A stretch of 64,000 bases of DNA, taken from Diploscapter coronatus (taxonomy: Eukaryota > Nematoda > Chromadorea > Rhabditida > Rhabditidae). How positions within the stretch are numbered: position 1 is the first letter of the stretch; each line of letters begins with the position of its first letter. Shown here piece by piece: positions 46,141-64,000 of the stretch. The DNA lies in assembly GCA_964036155.1 (NCBI GenBank), contig OZ038423.1:77639249-77703248 (forward strand). Reading direction: 5' to 3'. Under the pieces are notes generated by a model. It did no database searches. It saw only the letters and a program-made list of their open reading frames with translations, and was not told the origin of the DNA. The position numbers were made by a program, and so were the translations under genes.

Positions 46141-47480
46141 ATGCATTTCTTCGTTGCTTGCGGCCTTCTCGTCGCCGGTTTGGCTTTCAATGCGGATGCT
46201 CGTCCAGCTTCTGCTGGTAAGAAATTATCGATTTTTTATTTATTTTTTTAAAATTCTAATCATAAATAAGTGCTTTATAGACGTTGCGCAAAAGTTTGAT
46301 TCTAATGCATTCGGAAAATCCACCTTCAAATCTCGCAAGTTGATTAGCGAGAAGCGACCTGATAAGATGGAGAGCCAGGATGATGCGGTGAGTATTTACA
46401 ACTCTCAAGAATGAAGTAAAATCATTTGCATCTAAAATGTGGATAATCGTTTTAACTCTATAAAAAATATAATAATTAGATCGCTGCCATCCTCTTCGAC
46501 AAGAACCTGACCCCTCAGCAGAAGCTGGACAAGCTCCATAAGCTGCCCGGCGCCGAAGATGATACTACCGAAACTGTATGTCTAGAGTCTAGAGAGCGCA
46601 AGTACCTCTCTCTCTGAAAGAGAAAAAGAAGAAAAGTCATTGTATGGGTTGTTTTGCGATGAGCTTGTATTAGAATAAGCGACATTTTTTGGCTTCTCAT
46701 GAATGATATTAGTAAATTCGATTATGGAGAACATTTTTCTTCGTTGGAACGATTCACACAAAAACCCGTCCAATGCTCGAAAATGGATTTTCAAGTTTAC
46801 ACTATTTAGTATTTTCCAGAACGAAAAGGAACTTGCTTTACTCAAGAAGATGGACGACTTCTTCAAATGGTACAAGTCTGACATTTATGACAAGGCTAGC
46901 CCTAAGGTAGGTTTGTTTGTTTGTTTGCTTTTTTTAAATAGCCATTCATAAATTAATTATATTGAAAAATATCAGGTGAAAGAGGCTCTCGGAAAGATGG
47001 AAGACCTTTTCAAGAAGCCATCTCAAATGAGTAATGCTTCTGAGGACGAAGTTGAGAAGAGGGTTCGTATTGTCAATGACCGACTACTTGAGGAAGAATA
47101 AATGAGACGCGCTTTTGATGTTCGGTAATTAGCGCTTTGTCTGAAATACATGTGACGACTATTTGAGTTACCCAATGCACACTTTGCATTACCATTTATT
47201 TATTCTCAAATTATATAGGTGGCTATCGACGATATCTTTTCTTTATTTCTGATGATCGACATGAATTCAGATGGACGCTATCGCTGCTCCATTGAATGAA
47301 ATGGAAAGGTTCGAATTCGGCATCTCCATTCTCAAGGCCACGGTAAAATAATTCCATGTTTTAGTATTCACGCGTCTAAGCAGACGAGTGATTGTATTTC
47401 ATGAAATTTAACTTTAGTCGAAGCTGGAAAAGCTTGGAATCCTGAACGATATTGAAGACCTTGCTGACGAGTCTACCTAA
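46141..47480 (+). CDS. Small secreted helical protein, copy C
   Basis: Exons 46141-46216, 46281-46387, 46480-46575, 46820-46906, 46976-47062, 47271-47342 and 47418-47480 give 195 residues. The signal peptide is slightly changed (MHFFVACGLLVAGLAFNADA). The fifth intron is 208 bases, exactly as in A and almost identical to it. It opens with a poor donor (AGG then GTTCGT). Reading through gives 13 codons ending in DRLLEEE and a TAA at 47099-47101, a 163-residue form. The 3'UTR is shared with A (AATAAA near 47520). B and C are a tandem pair 440 bases apart. Confidence 0.85.
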
Positions 47481-48544
47481 GCACCGCGAAGTTGAAATTT
47501 TTCGATTTTTATTGAAATGCAAATAAATTGATTAGTCATCTTATGAGTGCATTTTTGGATGTTTACTTGCAAAAAGAGAATTTACTTCAATGTAGTATTA
47601 TCGCGTATTTCAAAGGTAAAACTAATTAGAGAAGTTTCGATATAAGTTATATGACAACAGAAAAGTGCTGAAGAATCTGTCAACTGGAAATTTCTGAATC
47701 GAATGAACCCCATTTTGGTCTGAAAATATGGACTTTCGAAAAACAAGCCACACCATGATGATCAGTGTGAAAAGCTGAACAACACATGCAAAACTCAGCC
47801 AAATCGACGGACCCCTGTTCCGCACCACTTTGAATAATACTGATATTCATTCTTAGTGCAACGTTACAACAATTATGATTTGTTTAGCAACTAACTATCA
47901 ACGAATTTTATAAGTGCGCATTGGAGAATTACGAAATGATTTATTCAATTGCTTGATTATGACCAAAAAATTTGTCTGTCAAAGATCGGGTTCTCAAGAA
48001 GGCCGCAGCAGCTTTTTCCATCTGATTCGGACAAGTCCCGCCAGTCGCCGCCGATTAATTTTATAAGTGGAGGCCGACTGGCAACGTCTGATACAGTTTC
48101 GAGTAGAAGTTCTTTCGCTATTGAAAGAAGCACCTCGCGAACAACCCCAATCTAAACCGTATTATTTTATTGGTCGGACTCAATTTAAACTTTTAACAAA
48201 GTAGTGGCCTCTATGGTTACTGATTTTGAGCATTAGTCTGGTTCAGAATAAAATATTTTCTCATGATTTAACAATAAAAACCTCTAGGAATTTATTAATT
48301 CAATCTCCAACCATAAATATTCAAGAAAGCCTTACAGTAGGAATATTCATAACATCATATCGCATTCGAAATTCCACTTTATACCCATTCTTTACTATTT
48401 TACCCCTGAAAATCGTAACTTTCGTTTACATTCGAGTTCATTAATTGAATAAACACGTTTAAATGATATTGAATTGTATAAGTGAAGGTAATGATGATAA
48501 AATTGAAATAACATTGAAGATCTATCATCGAATAATTAATTTAC
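47481..48544. other. Intergenic
   Basis: The first 220 bases are shared with the 3' flank of gene A. A minus-strand frame at 47828-47622 has one hydrophobic stretch (LSFACVVQLFTLIIMVWLVF), but its upstream context gives no start signal or splicing support. Nothing else seen. Confidence 0.4.
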
Positions 48545-48721
48545 TTACATGTAAAGGGTTATATTATCGCCGATATCTTTAGTCACAATCTCAATGTCGT
48601 TTCCAAATTCTCTTAGCAGAAGTAGGCAGCCAGCTCTAATGGAGAATTTTCCGGCACTTAGCTTCAAGTCAAATCGCTTGCGTTTAGTTTCGTATTTATC
48701 CACATCGCAATCACACATCAT
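48545..48721 (-). CDS. Hypothetical 58-residue protein or terminal exon
   Basis: Open frame of 58 codons immediately after a TTATTCAG acceptor, starting MMCDCDVDKYETKRKRFDLK and ending at TAA 48545. Composition is coding-like, with alternating charged and hydrophobic residues. It may be the last exon of a gene whose upstream exons I could not find, or a trans-spliced short gene. It lies downstream of and on the same strand as the F-box gene and could be a remnant of a related gene. Confidence 0.35.
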   Translation of the reverse strand: MMCDCDVDKYETKRKRFDLKLSAGKFSIRAGCLLLLREFGNDIEIVTKDIGDNITLYM

Positions 48722-49255
48722 CTGAATAAATGAGTTATCTTCTATCGATTAAAATACATATTTTACTATAGAAGCTTCGAAAGGTAAATGATTTCAACCA
48801 CTACATGGTTTATTGAATAGATCAAGAAGTGTTGTTGTTATCATTATGCAGAAGAAAGTAAGTTGGGAGTAATTTTTAATGTAGATCTATCATTATATTC
48901 TGTATTTCCCACAATCCTGCACTTGGATTCCATTTTTCTCGTTTCTTATCCGTCTCTCGACTTCAAACGCTTTCCCATCTCACTTTTCTCATTCTCATCT
49001 AGCCGAAGATATCGAAAAGAAGCAAGTAACTGTAGCGTAGTGATTAGTATGCTGAGTACGAGCAAATCAGCTAGCGATAGTATTATCTCTCTTCCATGTG
49101 GGAATTTTTGGCATAATTTGTTTAAAGAGTAAGAAATCGTTCAAATTGAGAGACATGTAAGAAGCGAGAAAAATGTGAGGCCCAGGTGCGGGTTTGTGGA
49201 AAATAGAGTACCTGCAACAATTGAAAGTTACTTTTCTGAAACTTCTATGGCAAAC

Positions 49256-49285
49256 AGGGATGTCAACACCTGTTGACAGCCCTGA
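49256..49285. repeat. 30-base near-perfect palindrome
   Basis: CAGGGATGTCAACA, two bases, then TGTTGACAGCCCTG: 14-base arms with one mismatch. The CAGGG ends recall the hAT-type MITE at 32309-32390, but no target duplication flanks it. Confidence 0.6.
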
Positions 49286-49493
49286 TAGTATATGATTGAT
49301 TTAACGGAATACACGAATAATCTTGAGGAGCAGTCCTTCGGTCATCGACATTAATTCCGAGCTACTGCATTTGTAATCTACTAGCAACCACCATGGCTCG
49401 AGTAGCGACCACTCAACATCTTCGAGATTTTCACGTCCATCAAGTATGGTCTCCATATAATAACGCACATACTAAACTCAGTGTTCAAACTGA

Positions 49494-49619
49494 GGATCTA
49501 TGTGGGACAACATGTGAATCCGCAGTTTTTGCGGGTGCAAGCGGGTCAGTGTGAATCCACATTCACTCACATCGACCCACAACACTGGGGATCCGCAAGT
49601 TGTCACACATGGATTCGCA
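49494..49619. repeat. Palindromic MITE-like element
   Basis: GATCTATGTGGGACAACATG at the left pairs with the right-end reverse complement AATCCATGTGTGACAACTTG. Internal direct and inverted GAATCC/GGATCC and GCGGGT motifs extend the pairing through most of the 126 bases. Confidence 0.6.
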
Positions 49620-49841
49620 GAAATAAGATGTCAAAGAAGTCAAAAAGAAGAATATGCAAGATGCGAGCCATATCTTCGTGCATATCTCACAGACTAAATG
49701 TTTCCCTAAAGTGATATTACGGACCCTCTAATACATTAATTTTTTTTAATAGAAAAATCATTTCTCTACTTCAAAAATCGTTTTGATCTAGATCTTGTAA
49801 AAATCACGATCCAGTTCTATAATAACTACAAATTTTATAGC

Positions 49842-51267
49842 TCATACGATATTTCGCATCCATTCTTCCTTCAGCATTTGATCTGGGTAATCGCTTGATG
49901 TCGATCGAATCGCCCAATGATCTAAATTAACAACGAGATAATAATAAGTCATTGTCGAAATTATTCCAAATTTTATAATAGATTTCCTAGAGACGTTTAC
50001 CTTTTCCGAGCTTCTCTGCACCTTCTTTTCTAGAAATCTTTCGCTTTCGTTCAGAAAAGACAAAAATCTAATGGGCTATCCACTATGCCAGTGTCATGAT
50101 GCGAGGGCTCACATTTTGATACTATATCTTTGGCCAGCAAATGAAAGAGAATGGGAAACGGAGATCTTGAGAGACTCGAAAAGTAAACATTTCTGGGGAA
50201 AGCTTCTATAAATGACAACGTACATCGACTAGAAGTTTTCCTGTTTAATACCGTAGAAAGATCAATATATTTGGAGCAGCAATATAAATATGGCTTCGTC
50301 ATCATAAAACACTTATCCAAGGTTAATAAGACACGAGATAACAGGTCGACATCGTGATTGATTGGAGGCTAAATTTAATGACTTTTCTCCATGATATAAC
50401 ATTAACATTTGTAATTGCATAAAAAAAATTAAACCTATCAATAATAACACCTACAATTGAAATGCACGGTACATCGGCACGGTACAGCATGATTGGCAAT
50501 AACTTCAGAGCATACGATGCAAGTTCATTTTCCAGGTAGATAATCATGACTTGGGAGTTTCGTGTGGCAATACCTAAAGTACAAAAGAAGGTTTGGAACA
50601 CAGACAAAGACTATTCATTTTATCATTCATGCTTAGATTTAGGCGCATTATTATATTCTTTGCAATAATAAATAATAATCCTTCTGGTGTACAGTAATTA
50701 TAAACATTGAGCAATACCTACCCTCATTGTAACAGTTCATAAACAATTTTCGATATTCGTCCATTGTTGGTGGTGAATAGTATTCTTTTGCACCGTTTTT
50801 CCGAATATATGCGAATGACCGGTAGGCTATGCTATTCTTATACTTAATGATAAATTTATATGTCAGATAAATAGTAATTCCGAAGGGTTTTCCATCGTCA
50901 CTTCCAAGACATGTCTGAAACTTATTAATGACTTTGCGGTTCGTGAAGATACTATCAGGAATGATTTATAGTTCAAAAGATAAAGTTAAGTGATCGTCTG
51001 ATATAAAATTTCAAATATACGCATGCAAAAATTAAGGTTCAAATTATGTATCATAAAAACTAGAAAACTTACATCGAACATCCATAAGAATTTATCACAA
51101 GCGTCGATATAGAAGCCTCCATATTTCAAAATTGGATAGTTTTTATGCGGTCTTCGTAGAATTTTTTGAAGTCGTCTATCTACCGCCGCCATAGTTCTAG
51201 CATCATCATAGTCCAGTCGATTTTCGATCAAATGAACTAATTCAAACGCCAAATTATTCAATAACAT
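49842..51267 (-). CDS. F-box protein with FTH-like C-terminal region
   Basis: Minus-strand exons 51267-51073, 50914-50722, 50573-50435, 50368-50351, 50240-50123, 50067-50001 and 49921-49842 give 269 residues. The start (LNNLAFELVHLIENRLDYDD then ARTMAAVDRRLQKIL) is a typical F-box, which recruits targets to SCF ubiquitin ligases through Skp1. The rest (LASYALKLLPIMLYRADVPC, SLQSITM, FLKEEW-like C-terminus DQMLKEEWMRNIV) has the hydrophobic-strand pattern of nematode FTH/DUF38 F-box proteins. The fourth exon is only 18 bases; without it the frame would stop at 50323. Such genes form large fast-evolving nematode families. Confidence 0.72.
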
Positions 51268-52169
51268 AATATGGAGTTTGTATTAGTTATGTTGATTCTG
51301 AGAATGGAGAATAGGGACGCGATAATATATAGACTTAGAATCACTTATTTGTATTGATTATTGTCGAGTATTCTACAAATACAGAGCCTAAGAAACATCG
51401 AAAAACCACTTTTCGCAGATTATTATTCTCTTCTCAAAATCCACTTGTCATGCTATTTTGTTTCAAATGATGATGAACAGAAAATACCTAAAATATGAAA
51501 TAATCGAGAAAATCGACTTAGCGTTTAGAGTAGTGTTCCAAAAAGTCGTAATTTTGATGATTTCAGATGAAATACAATTTCATTATTGGCTGTTAAAATC
51601 AAGTATATCGAAGTTTATAATAAGTCGTGCAAAAAGATAAAGGATAATCACGTCTCAGATTGTGCAATCATCTGTACTTTCAACTTTAAGATTATGATCG
51701 TCATTGTCTTGAACTATTCCGGTTCATATTCGTCTAGGTTCCGTTCACCAATGCACTAATTTACGCTGTGTTGGCAGGCCGTGCACCAAGGGGATTACAA
51801 ACTGTGTCCAATTTCCTCCGCTCTGACTCCAGTTCTAAATTTTCTTTGTCACTTTTATGTGAAATAATGCTATTCTTTCTGCAGAATCTGTAAGAAAGAA
51901 GAATTTTAGCAGTTAGCATTGGAGCGCATTTGCATCATTTAGAATTTTGAAATTCATCTGGCTGGCCCAAGATTCTGCTGTTTTATTCGACTCTTTTAAT
52001 TTCTTCTGAACTGACAAGAATTTTCGAATTGCGTTTGATGGTACATTTTAAATTTGTTAATTGATTGGAAAAATCAATTTTACATCCATCCAAATTCAAT
52101 CTTGATCGTTTATCCGTATGACATTTTTGAATTCTCAATTTTTCCTAATTCCCAATTTTCAGTGTTTGA
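51268..52169. other. Divergent intergenic region
   Basis: About 900 bases between the divergent F-box and RIOX1 genes. AT-rich, no gene seen. A TTTTCAG acceptor ends at about 52162, 8 bases before the RIOX1 start, consistent with trans-splicing. Confidence 0.5.
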
Positions 52170-58938
<6,769 letters not shown>

Positions 58939-61379
58939 ATTGGGGAATGAAGCAGGTTAGAATTCATTTAAAAAAAAAAAAACCAAATATTCGAAAATTT
59001 TAAAGCGGGTAAATTCTCCATCAAGTTGGAGTAAGAATAAATTATCAAGACTTTTCAAGATTTGTATTTGAAGATGAAGAAAAATATAAATTTTGCATTT
59101 TTTCTTGGTCTCAATAATTTCTCTTTTCAGGATGCAACAACACCCAAACTGAGTATCCACTTCCCCAATTCCACTTTCAAACTCGGCCCCGGTAATTTCA
59201 CTTGAGTATTCTGCTCTCAAATATAATTTTATCAGTACTTTTTTCTGAATATTTTCAACCATGAAATATTCACTTCTTTTCTTCTTGTAGCATCAACTTT
59301 TATTCTAAAACTTCTGATTCTTTCTTTTCAATAAGGTTTTTTCTAAATTTTAGGTCATTTGAGTAGGAATTAGGAAAATTTGTTACATTTTGTCGTATCT
59401 CATGCAAGGATTCGGGATTTTTCTTTAAATTTCGAAGAATTTTCTTTCTGCATTCGATATGACAAAGCGAATGGATTGTTGAGTTGATTTGAGATTTTTA
59501 TTGATTGTTTCCTTAATTCCTCTTCGGATTTGGGGATCTTCTAAATTTCTAAATGAATTTTCAGACAATTGCACTGAGTTAGAGATTTCCATGCAAATGC
59601 CTGAGAATTCCATTCTGGTTGATTTTATCCGATGATTTCTTTATTCTTCTATTCACGTGGTTTTATCTCGAGTGCTTTTATAATCTGCCTTATGATTGAT
59701 GGAGCTGATTTTAGAGATGGCGTTTGAAGGATTTGATTTAAATTTGAAGCAGAGAAGAATAAAATGATCATTTTTTCTTGGAACTGTTTTACCAGCGAAG
59801 CACGATAATTGCATTTTTATCACAACTTCCCTTTGGAAAATTTCCACTTAATTTAAAGCAGTTCTTTCTTTACGCATGCATTTGAATCGAGTAAGATGAA
59901 GATGATAATATTTTCTACATAAATACCTTGCAGTGCATAACCGATTAGGCTATTACTTGTTCAAAACAACAGGTATTTTCAATAGCGACTTTATTCGAGA
60001 ACGAAAACAGCACTGATAAATCAAGTCTAATCACGACAAGTCAAAATTAGCACGACTGACAAAATGATTTTGTGATTTGTAACGATTCTGGCATTGTCTT
60101 CAAAATCCAGAATTATCACAAGTCATGAACAATTTTGGTATCTTCATACCAAGATTTAGGCAAGTCATTGAAGCGATTTGCTCAAAAATACTGATAAAAA
60201 CAAATGTTCTGGCTAAGAATAGCTTACAAGTTCAATGGGCATCGAAAGGTTGTTCAATGCCTTCATTTACACAAAAATAAAGTGAGACGAGATTTCCTGA
60301 ATTCTATTCACTTGAACATGTTTTAGGAATACTGTGTGGAATGTTTTGCTAATCAAAATCCCTGGACTGATAGTAAGATAGTAAAATGTTGGTTAAGCAA
60401 AGGTAGATTAGGTTATTACTCAAAGTTTTAGCCTCAAGGCCTAATAAAGATATGTAAAGTTGATAGAACGGTCTTCATTAGGTCTTGAAGTTATAAACCA
60501 TCGTAATACCTGAAACGAATGAGATTCTAGAAAGCATTCTAGATACTATGCAACAAAATAATGGTGATTATGAATTATGGGCAATCTGGAAAAGTAGGTG
60601 CAATAGTTGCATCGTTGCATACAGAATAGTAATAAATGGGGGATAATCTTTTTCTTCGCAAATACTATGTTATTTAGCATGCAACGACGCTGCGATGCAC
60701 GACTACTTTTCGAAATTTCCGAGTTATCATAATGAGAGAATAATTATATTGCAATTAGTTTGCCTGAACTATTGGACATCGTTTTAGGGTAAGGAATGAT
60801 TGCTCAAATGGGAGAGTGATGCTCGTATCGTAAAACTGACATTAAGGTATTTCGATATTAGCACTAAAGCGCGCAACCGCGTAATTTCACAACAAAGTGG
60901 GTAAAATAAGTGAACGGAAAATGAGAGGTTTTTAGAAAGTTCAATCAATTTGGGTGGTAAATTTCATTGATAAAAGAATAACATTGGGTGAACCTCCAAA
61001 GAAGCCTAATAATAGATATTGCCTCATCAATAATACAATTTTACCGATGAATCGTAATTGTAGACATTCGAATTTTTCTTGACGATTCACAGATAAATTC
61101 TACGCCCAATTTACAAAATTTTCGGATAGAGAATCAAAGAAATAAGGCAACAAATTAAAGAATTCAAAGGCAGAATAGGGGATAATTTAGCACTTTTGTG
61201 GTAAAAGGCCTTTGGGAATAAAAATTTACACGATTTTGCTGAAGTGAAGGTAGTTGTTTCAGAATGATAATCTCATTTTCATAGCTGTGTTGGGAATGTA
61301 CTCTAACTGATTAAATGGGAGATGGAGTCGATGCTACCTGATTATTTCTGGGTTTGCCTGGGAAACGAAATGGGAGAAT
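58939..61379. other. Convergent intergenic, with possible 3'UTR exon of RIOX1
   Basis: After the RIOX1 stop, AAGCAG|GTTAGA at about 58955 and TTTTCAG at 59130 could define a 3'UTR intron. The following block (59131-59213) encodes DATTPKLSIHFPNSTFKLGP and ends in TGA, so it may be an alternative or vestigial C-terminal exon. The rest, about 2.1 kb, is AT-rich and shows no gene. Confidence 0.35.
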
Positions 61380-63776
61380 TCAGCCCATGAGACATTTCTT
61401 CTTGAACAGCAACGAGGCAATCGCGTCCACCGATTTGCGTTTCTTCTGAAAGTGCCACTATTGATATGCCAATGCTTGATTTTCATCAACAAATTACGAA
61501 TTCGGGCGATTTCCAAATTATCATGAAGAAACAAAAATTCTTACCGGGATAGTTTCCATGTGCTCATTGGACTCGTCAATAGGAGTGCTTTCCTTAGAGC
61601 AGTCGGAAGGAGCAGGAGATGAATCGGTTTCGGTCACCTGAAAGGAAATAATCATACAACAAAATTCTATATTCTGTTGCAATGCCAGTAAGAATACATT
61701 TAAAGAGGTGATCAACTCAAAACAATCTAATTTTCGGACTATCTATCTGGTTGGTTTCATACAGTCCACTAAAATTGCTTACATCTTCTCCAGATCCAAT
61801 TCCAGATTCTGGTCCACTGCATAGCGTCTCAGTTTCAGTCTTCACAAGAAGTTCACCAAAAGGATTCTGAAATATCACTGAATTGAAGAAAGCATAAAAA
61901 TAAGAAAAGTCTACCTTCTTCTGTAAGAAGCTTTCGGTCTGAAGCGAATCGACTTTCTCCTGATTAAGTTGGTTGAAATTCGAAAGGAGGGAGTCCAGGT
62001 TGGAGGTGGTTGGTTTCTGAAAACAAACCTATTAAAATAATGAATGTTTGCCTATTTTGTCGGTTCAATAAAGTGATATACGTGTTAGGCATTCATAGTG
62101 GAAACTCAAAAATTCACGAACCTGTTGATATTTGACCTCCGACTGTATTGTAATATGTTCATTGTCATCGACCTGCAGATCCTCTTCCTCCTCGCCGATG
62201 GCCTCGTCCCTCAGACTCGCAGTTCCACTTCCCCCGCCCTTCTGCATCTGCATTGCAGACGTCGAGGCAGAACTCTGACCTATCGCGGCTGCCTGCTGCT
62301 GTTGCTGCCAAATTGAAAGTTTTAGAGGCATTTACGAACGGCGAAATATTGTATTTGTTGCAAAGTTTTATGATCAATAGGAATGGTTAGTGATAACTAC
62401 AAATAGAGATAAACAAGAAGGAAGATTGCCAAACCTGGAGCAGAGGAATGAGTCCCGGATTGTTCATGAGGAAATTCGTCAGCCACTCGGTCGGATTCGA
62501 GGTCATCGCGCTTGGAGTGACCAGGTTCTGAATTAATTCTTGTTTATTTCTTCAAAGAACAAAATTTCATCATTAAAGAATAGTCTTCTGGGATATTTTC
62601 TATTTTTTAAAATGTGATTTCAGTACGATATCAGAAAATGTTTACAAGGTGTCAAGAAATAACTTACAACATTAGCCTTCTGAATCTGAGCGAGGAAGTT
62701 CATCATGGCCGCAACTCCATTAGCCTGACTCTGTCCCTGAGCCTGTGCCAGTCCCCCTTCACTCTTGACTGCCTCGACCTGCTGATTGGCCACTTCCTTT
62801 GCAGGTGTCGTCTTTTTTTTGGCTGCAACCGACTGGCGCACTTTCGGAGAGGGCGTTCCGCTCGAAAAGTGACGCTCTTCGCCACGCAGTTCCGCCTGCG
62901 ACAGGGAACCTGCAAAGTGCAAAGTAAAATATTAATTTCATGGACGAAAATATCCTTCAATGAATTTTGGACTCGTTTATATCTGCATTCCACTTTCAAG
63001 AAATTTGTTTAGATCAGAAAATTATTAACACAAACCTGGCGGTCTGTTGCTGATAGCGATTGCCTTCGCCTCTCCCGGCTGACCTGTGCGCTGCATGCTG
63101 TTGTTATGGGCGTGGAGTTCCTTCTTGTCGGGAAAAGTCCAATTGCAGCAGCCTGAAAAGGTGTTCATTAGTTAGGAAAATAGAATATTTTACAAACCGC
63201 AAGTGAAGACGCGATTGATGCCGTGGAAGATGGACATGTGTCTGCGGACCGTATCGTTGTCTGCAATTTTTTTTCTTCGAGCTATCATTTTTCGCAATTT
63301 GTTTTAGATGCTCAGAAATGCAAACATTCGCATTAAAGAAGTCGTATACAGAAATGGAGCGGTTAGAATTTTCTTTTGCATACAATTTCTTCAAGATTTG
63401 AAATAGTAACATTTCCGATTGTTTTTAATCATGGATCAATATTCTTCAGAAGATATGATAGAAATGCCTACAAGGAATCTTCTGCTCGCAAATCTGACAG
63501 ATCTGATCGTCCCCGTGGAAGTTGAGACGGTGCCGATTGAGTGATGCAGCGTGGCAGAACGTCTTCCCGCAGTGGCCGCACAGGAATTCACCTGTAAAGT
63601 GAATTTATTGATTTTTCCCAAAATTAATAAAGAAAACTTGGGAAAAAATTCCTTTTCTTCGATTTGGGATTTTAATTTTTTAGAAAACTGATTCATACCC
63701 TTCAGATCGGGTCTCTTCAGTTCATTCTCTGGACGATACGGCATCTTTCCTTCTTCAGATCTTCTCCAACTTTCGC
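61380..63776 (-). CDS. C2H2 zinc-finger protein with Gln- and acid-rich tail
   Basis: Minus-strand exons 63776-63699, 63591-63472, 63260-63198, 63152-63036, 62909-62668, 62527-62435, 62304-62122, 62016-61915, 61866-61783, 61637-61545 and 61445-61380. If translation starts at the ATG 63744-63742 the protein has 402 residues; the first exon is also open upstream, so the gene may begin outside the window. Three zinc-binding units follow in order: FLCGHCGKTFCHAASLNRHR, ICQICEQKIPYNDTVRRHMS and CGCCNWTFPDKKELHAH. The rest is low-complexity: Gln/Ala-rich (62304 exon begins with four Gln), acidic, Ser/Thr-rich, with a basic end (KKRKSVDAIASLLFKKK), a likely nuclear signal. This suggests a nuclear transcription regulator; no orthologue is assigned. 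Confidence 0.8.
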
Positions 63777-64000
63777 CTGAAACAAAGATACGGTAATTTG
63801 TGTAATTTCAAACAAAGTACGAACGAACGATAATGATAATGCTCGAAAGGAATGATCAGAGATGATGGGTGGTTTCTCATCGGAAAAGTAAAGCTTTTGA
63901 ACGAGAAAAAATGTTTTGGTGGGAAAGGAACATTAATAAGAAAGGGAAAATGAATGGAATGAAACGGCTTCTGCTTGAAACTCGATCAAATTGGTCGATG

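Larger units (their letters stand above)
48722..49841. other. Intergenic with two hairpins
   Basis: No supported gene. It contains a short near-perfect hairpin at 49256-49285 and a long palindromic element at 49494-49619, listed separately. Confidence 0.4.

Noticed and set aside
47622..47828. Minus-strand frame with one hydrophobic segment
   Set aside because: Overlaps the 3' flank of gene C, part of which is duplicated at gene A without preserving the frame; no start signal.
49030..49090. tRNA-like stretch (GTAGCGTAGTGATTAGTATG)
   Set aside because: It resembles a tRNA D-arm region, but no convincing B-box, acceptor stem or anticodon stem could be folded, so no tRNA or SINE is called.

Overview
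This is a eukaryotic window from a nematode, most likely a rhabditid relative of Caenorhabditis but not close to it. The genes are dense and built from short exons with AT-rich introns, many of 43-80 bases. Nearly every 3' splice site is the nematode-type TTTCAG. The same acceptor sits a few bases upstream of most start codons, as expected for spliced-leader trans-splicing. There are also nematode-type families: a Gly/Tyr-rich NLP-like peptide, an F-box plus FTH-like protein, a leaderless serpin, and a family of small secreted helical proteins. All gene models were read by hand from GT-AG phase matching; exon coordinates are in the entries.

Layout. 0.2-2.3 kb (+): 3' end of a large low-complexity protein. 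3.4-5 kb (-): secreted helical protein A, in an inverted duplicate of the 44-47.7 kb region. 5.6-6.7 kb (-): two tiny single-pass membrane proteins. 7.5-29 kb (+): a housekeeping run: an RRM protein, RFC5, MED30, mitochondrial ribosomal protein uS17m, POP1 and an FHIP (FAM160/RAI16) protein. The MED30, uS17m and POP1 genes have gaps of only about 175 and 232 bases and look like an operon. A POP1 intron hosts an opposite-strand NLP-like secreted peptide gene. 30.1-33.1 kb (+): short/branched-chain acyl-CoA dehydrogenase.

33.5-39 kb (-): divergent importin-alpha-like gene, a possible mini-secretory peptide, and a decayed Kelch-repeat gene. 40-42.8 kb (+): serpin. 43.2-43.9 kb (+): cysteine-rich secreted protein with follistatin-N-like repeats. 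44.5-47.5 kb (+): secreted helical proteins B and C in tandem, homologous to A. 49.8-51.3 kb (-): F-box/FTH protein. 52.2-58.9 kb (+): JmjC hydroxylase RIOX1/NO66. 61.4-63.8 kb (-): C2H2 zinc-finger protein.

Two themes stand out beyond the genes. First, about a dozen foldback (MITE-like) elements sit mostly inside introns or beside promoters, one with a textbook hAT-type 8-bp target duplication and one with arms of about 100 bases inside the serpin intron. Second, the A/B/C family records a recent inverted duplication followed by a tandem duplication, and carries a possible alternative C-terminus. No tRNA, rRNA or CRISPR array was found. Orthology calls rest on remembered family motifs; no database search was run.
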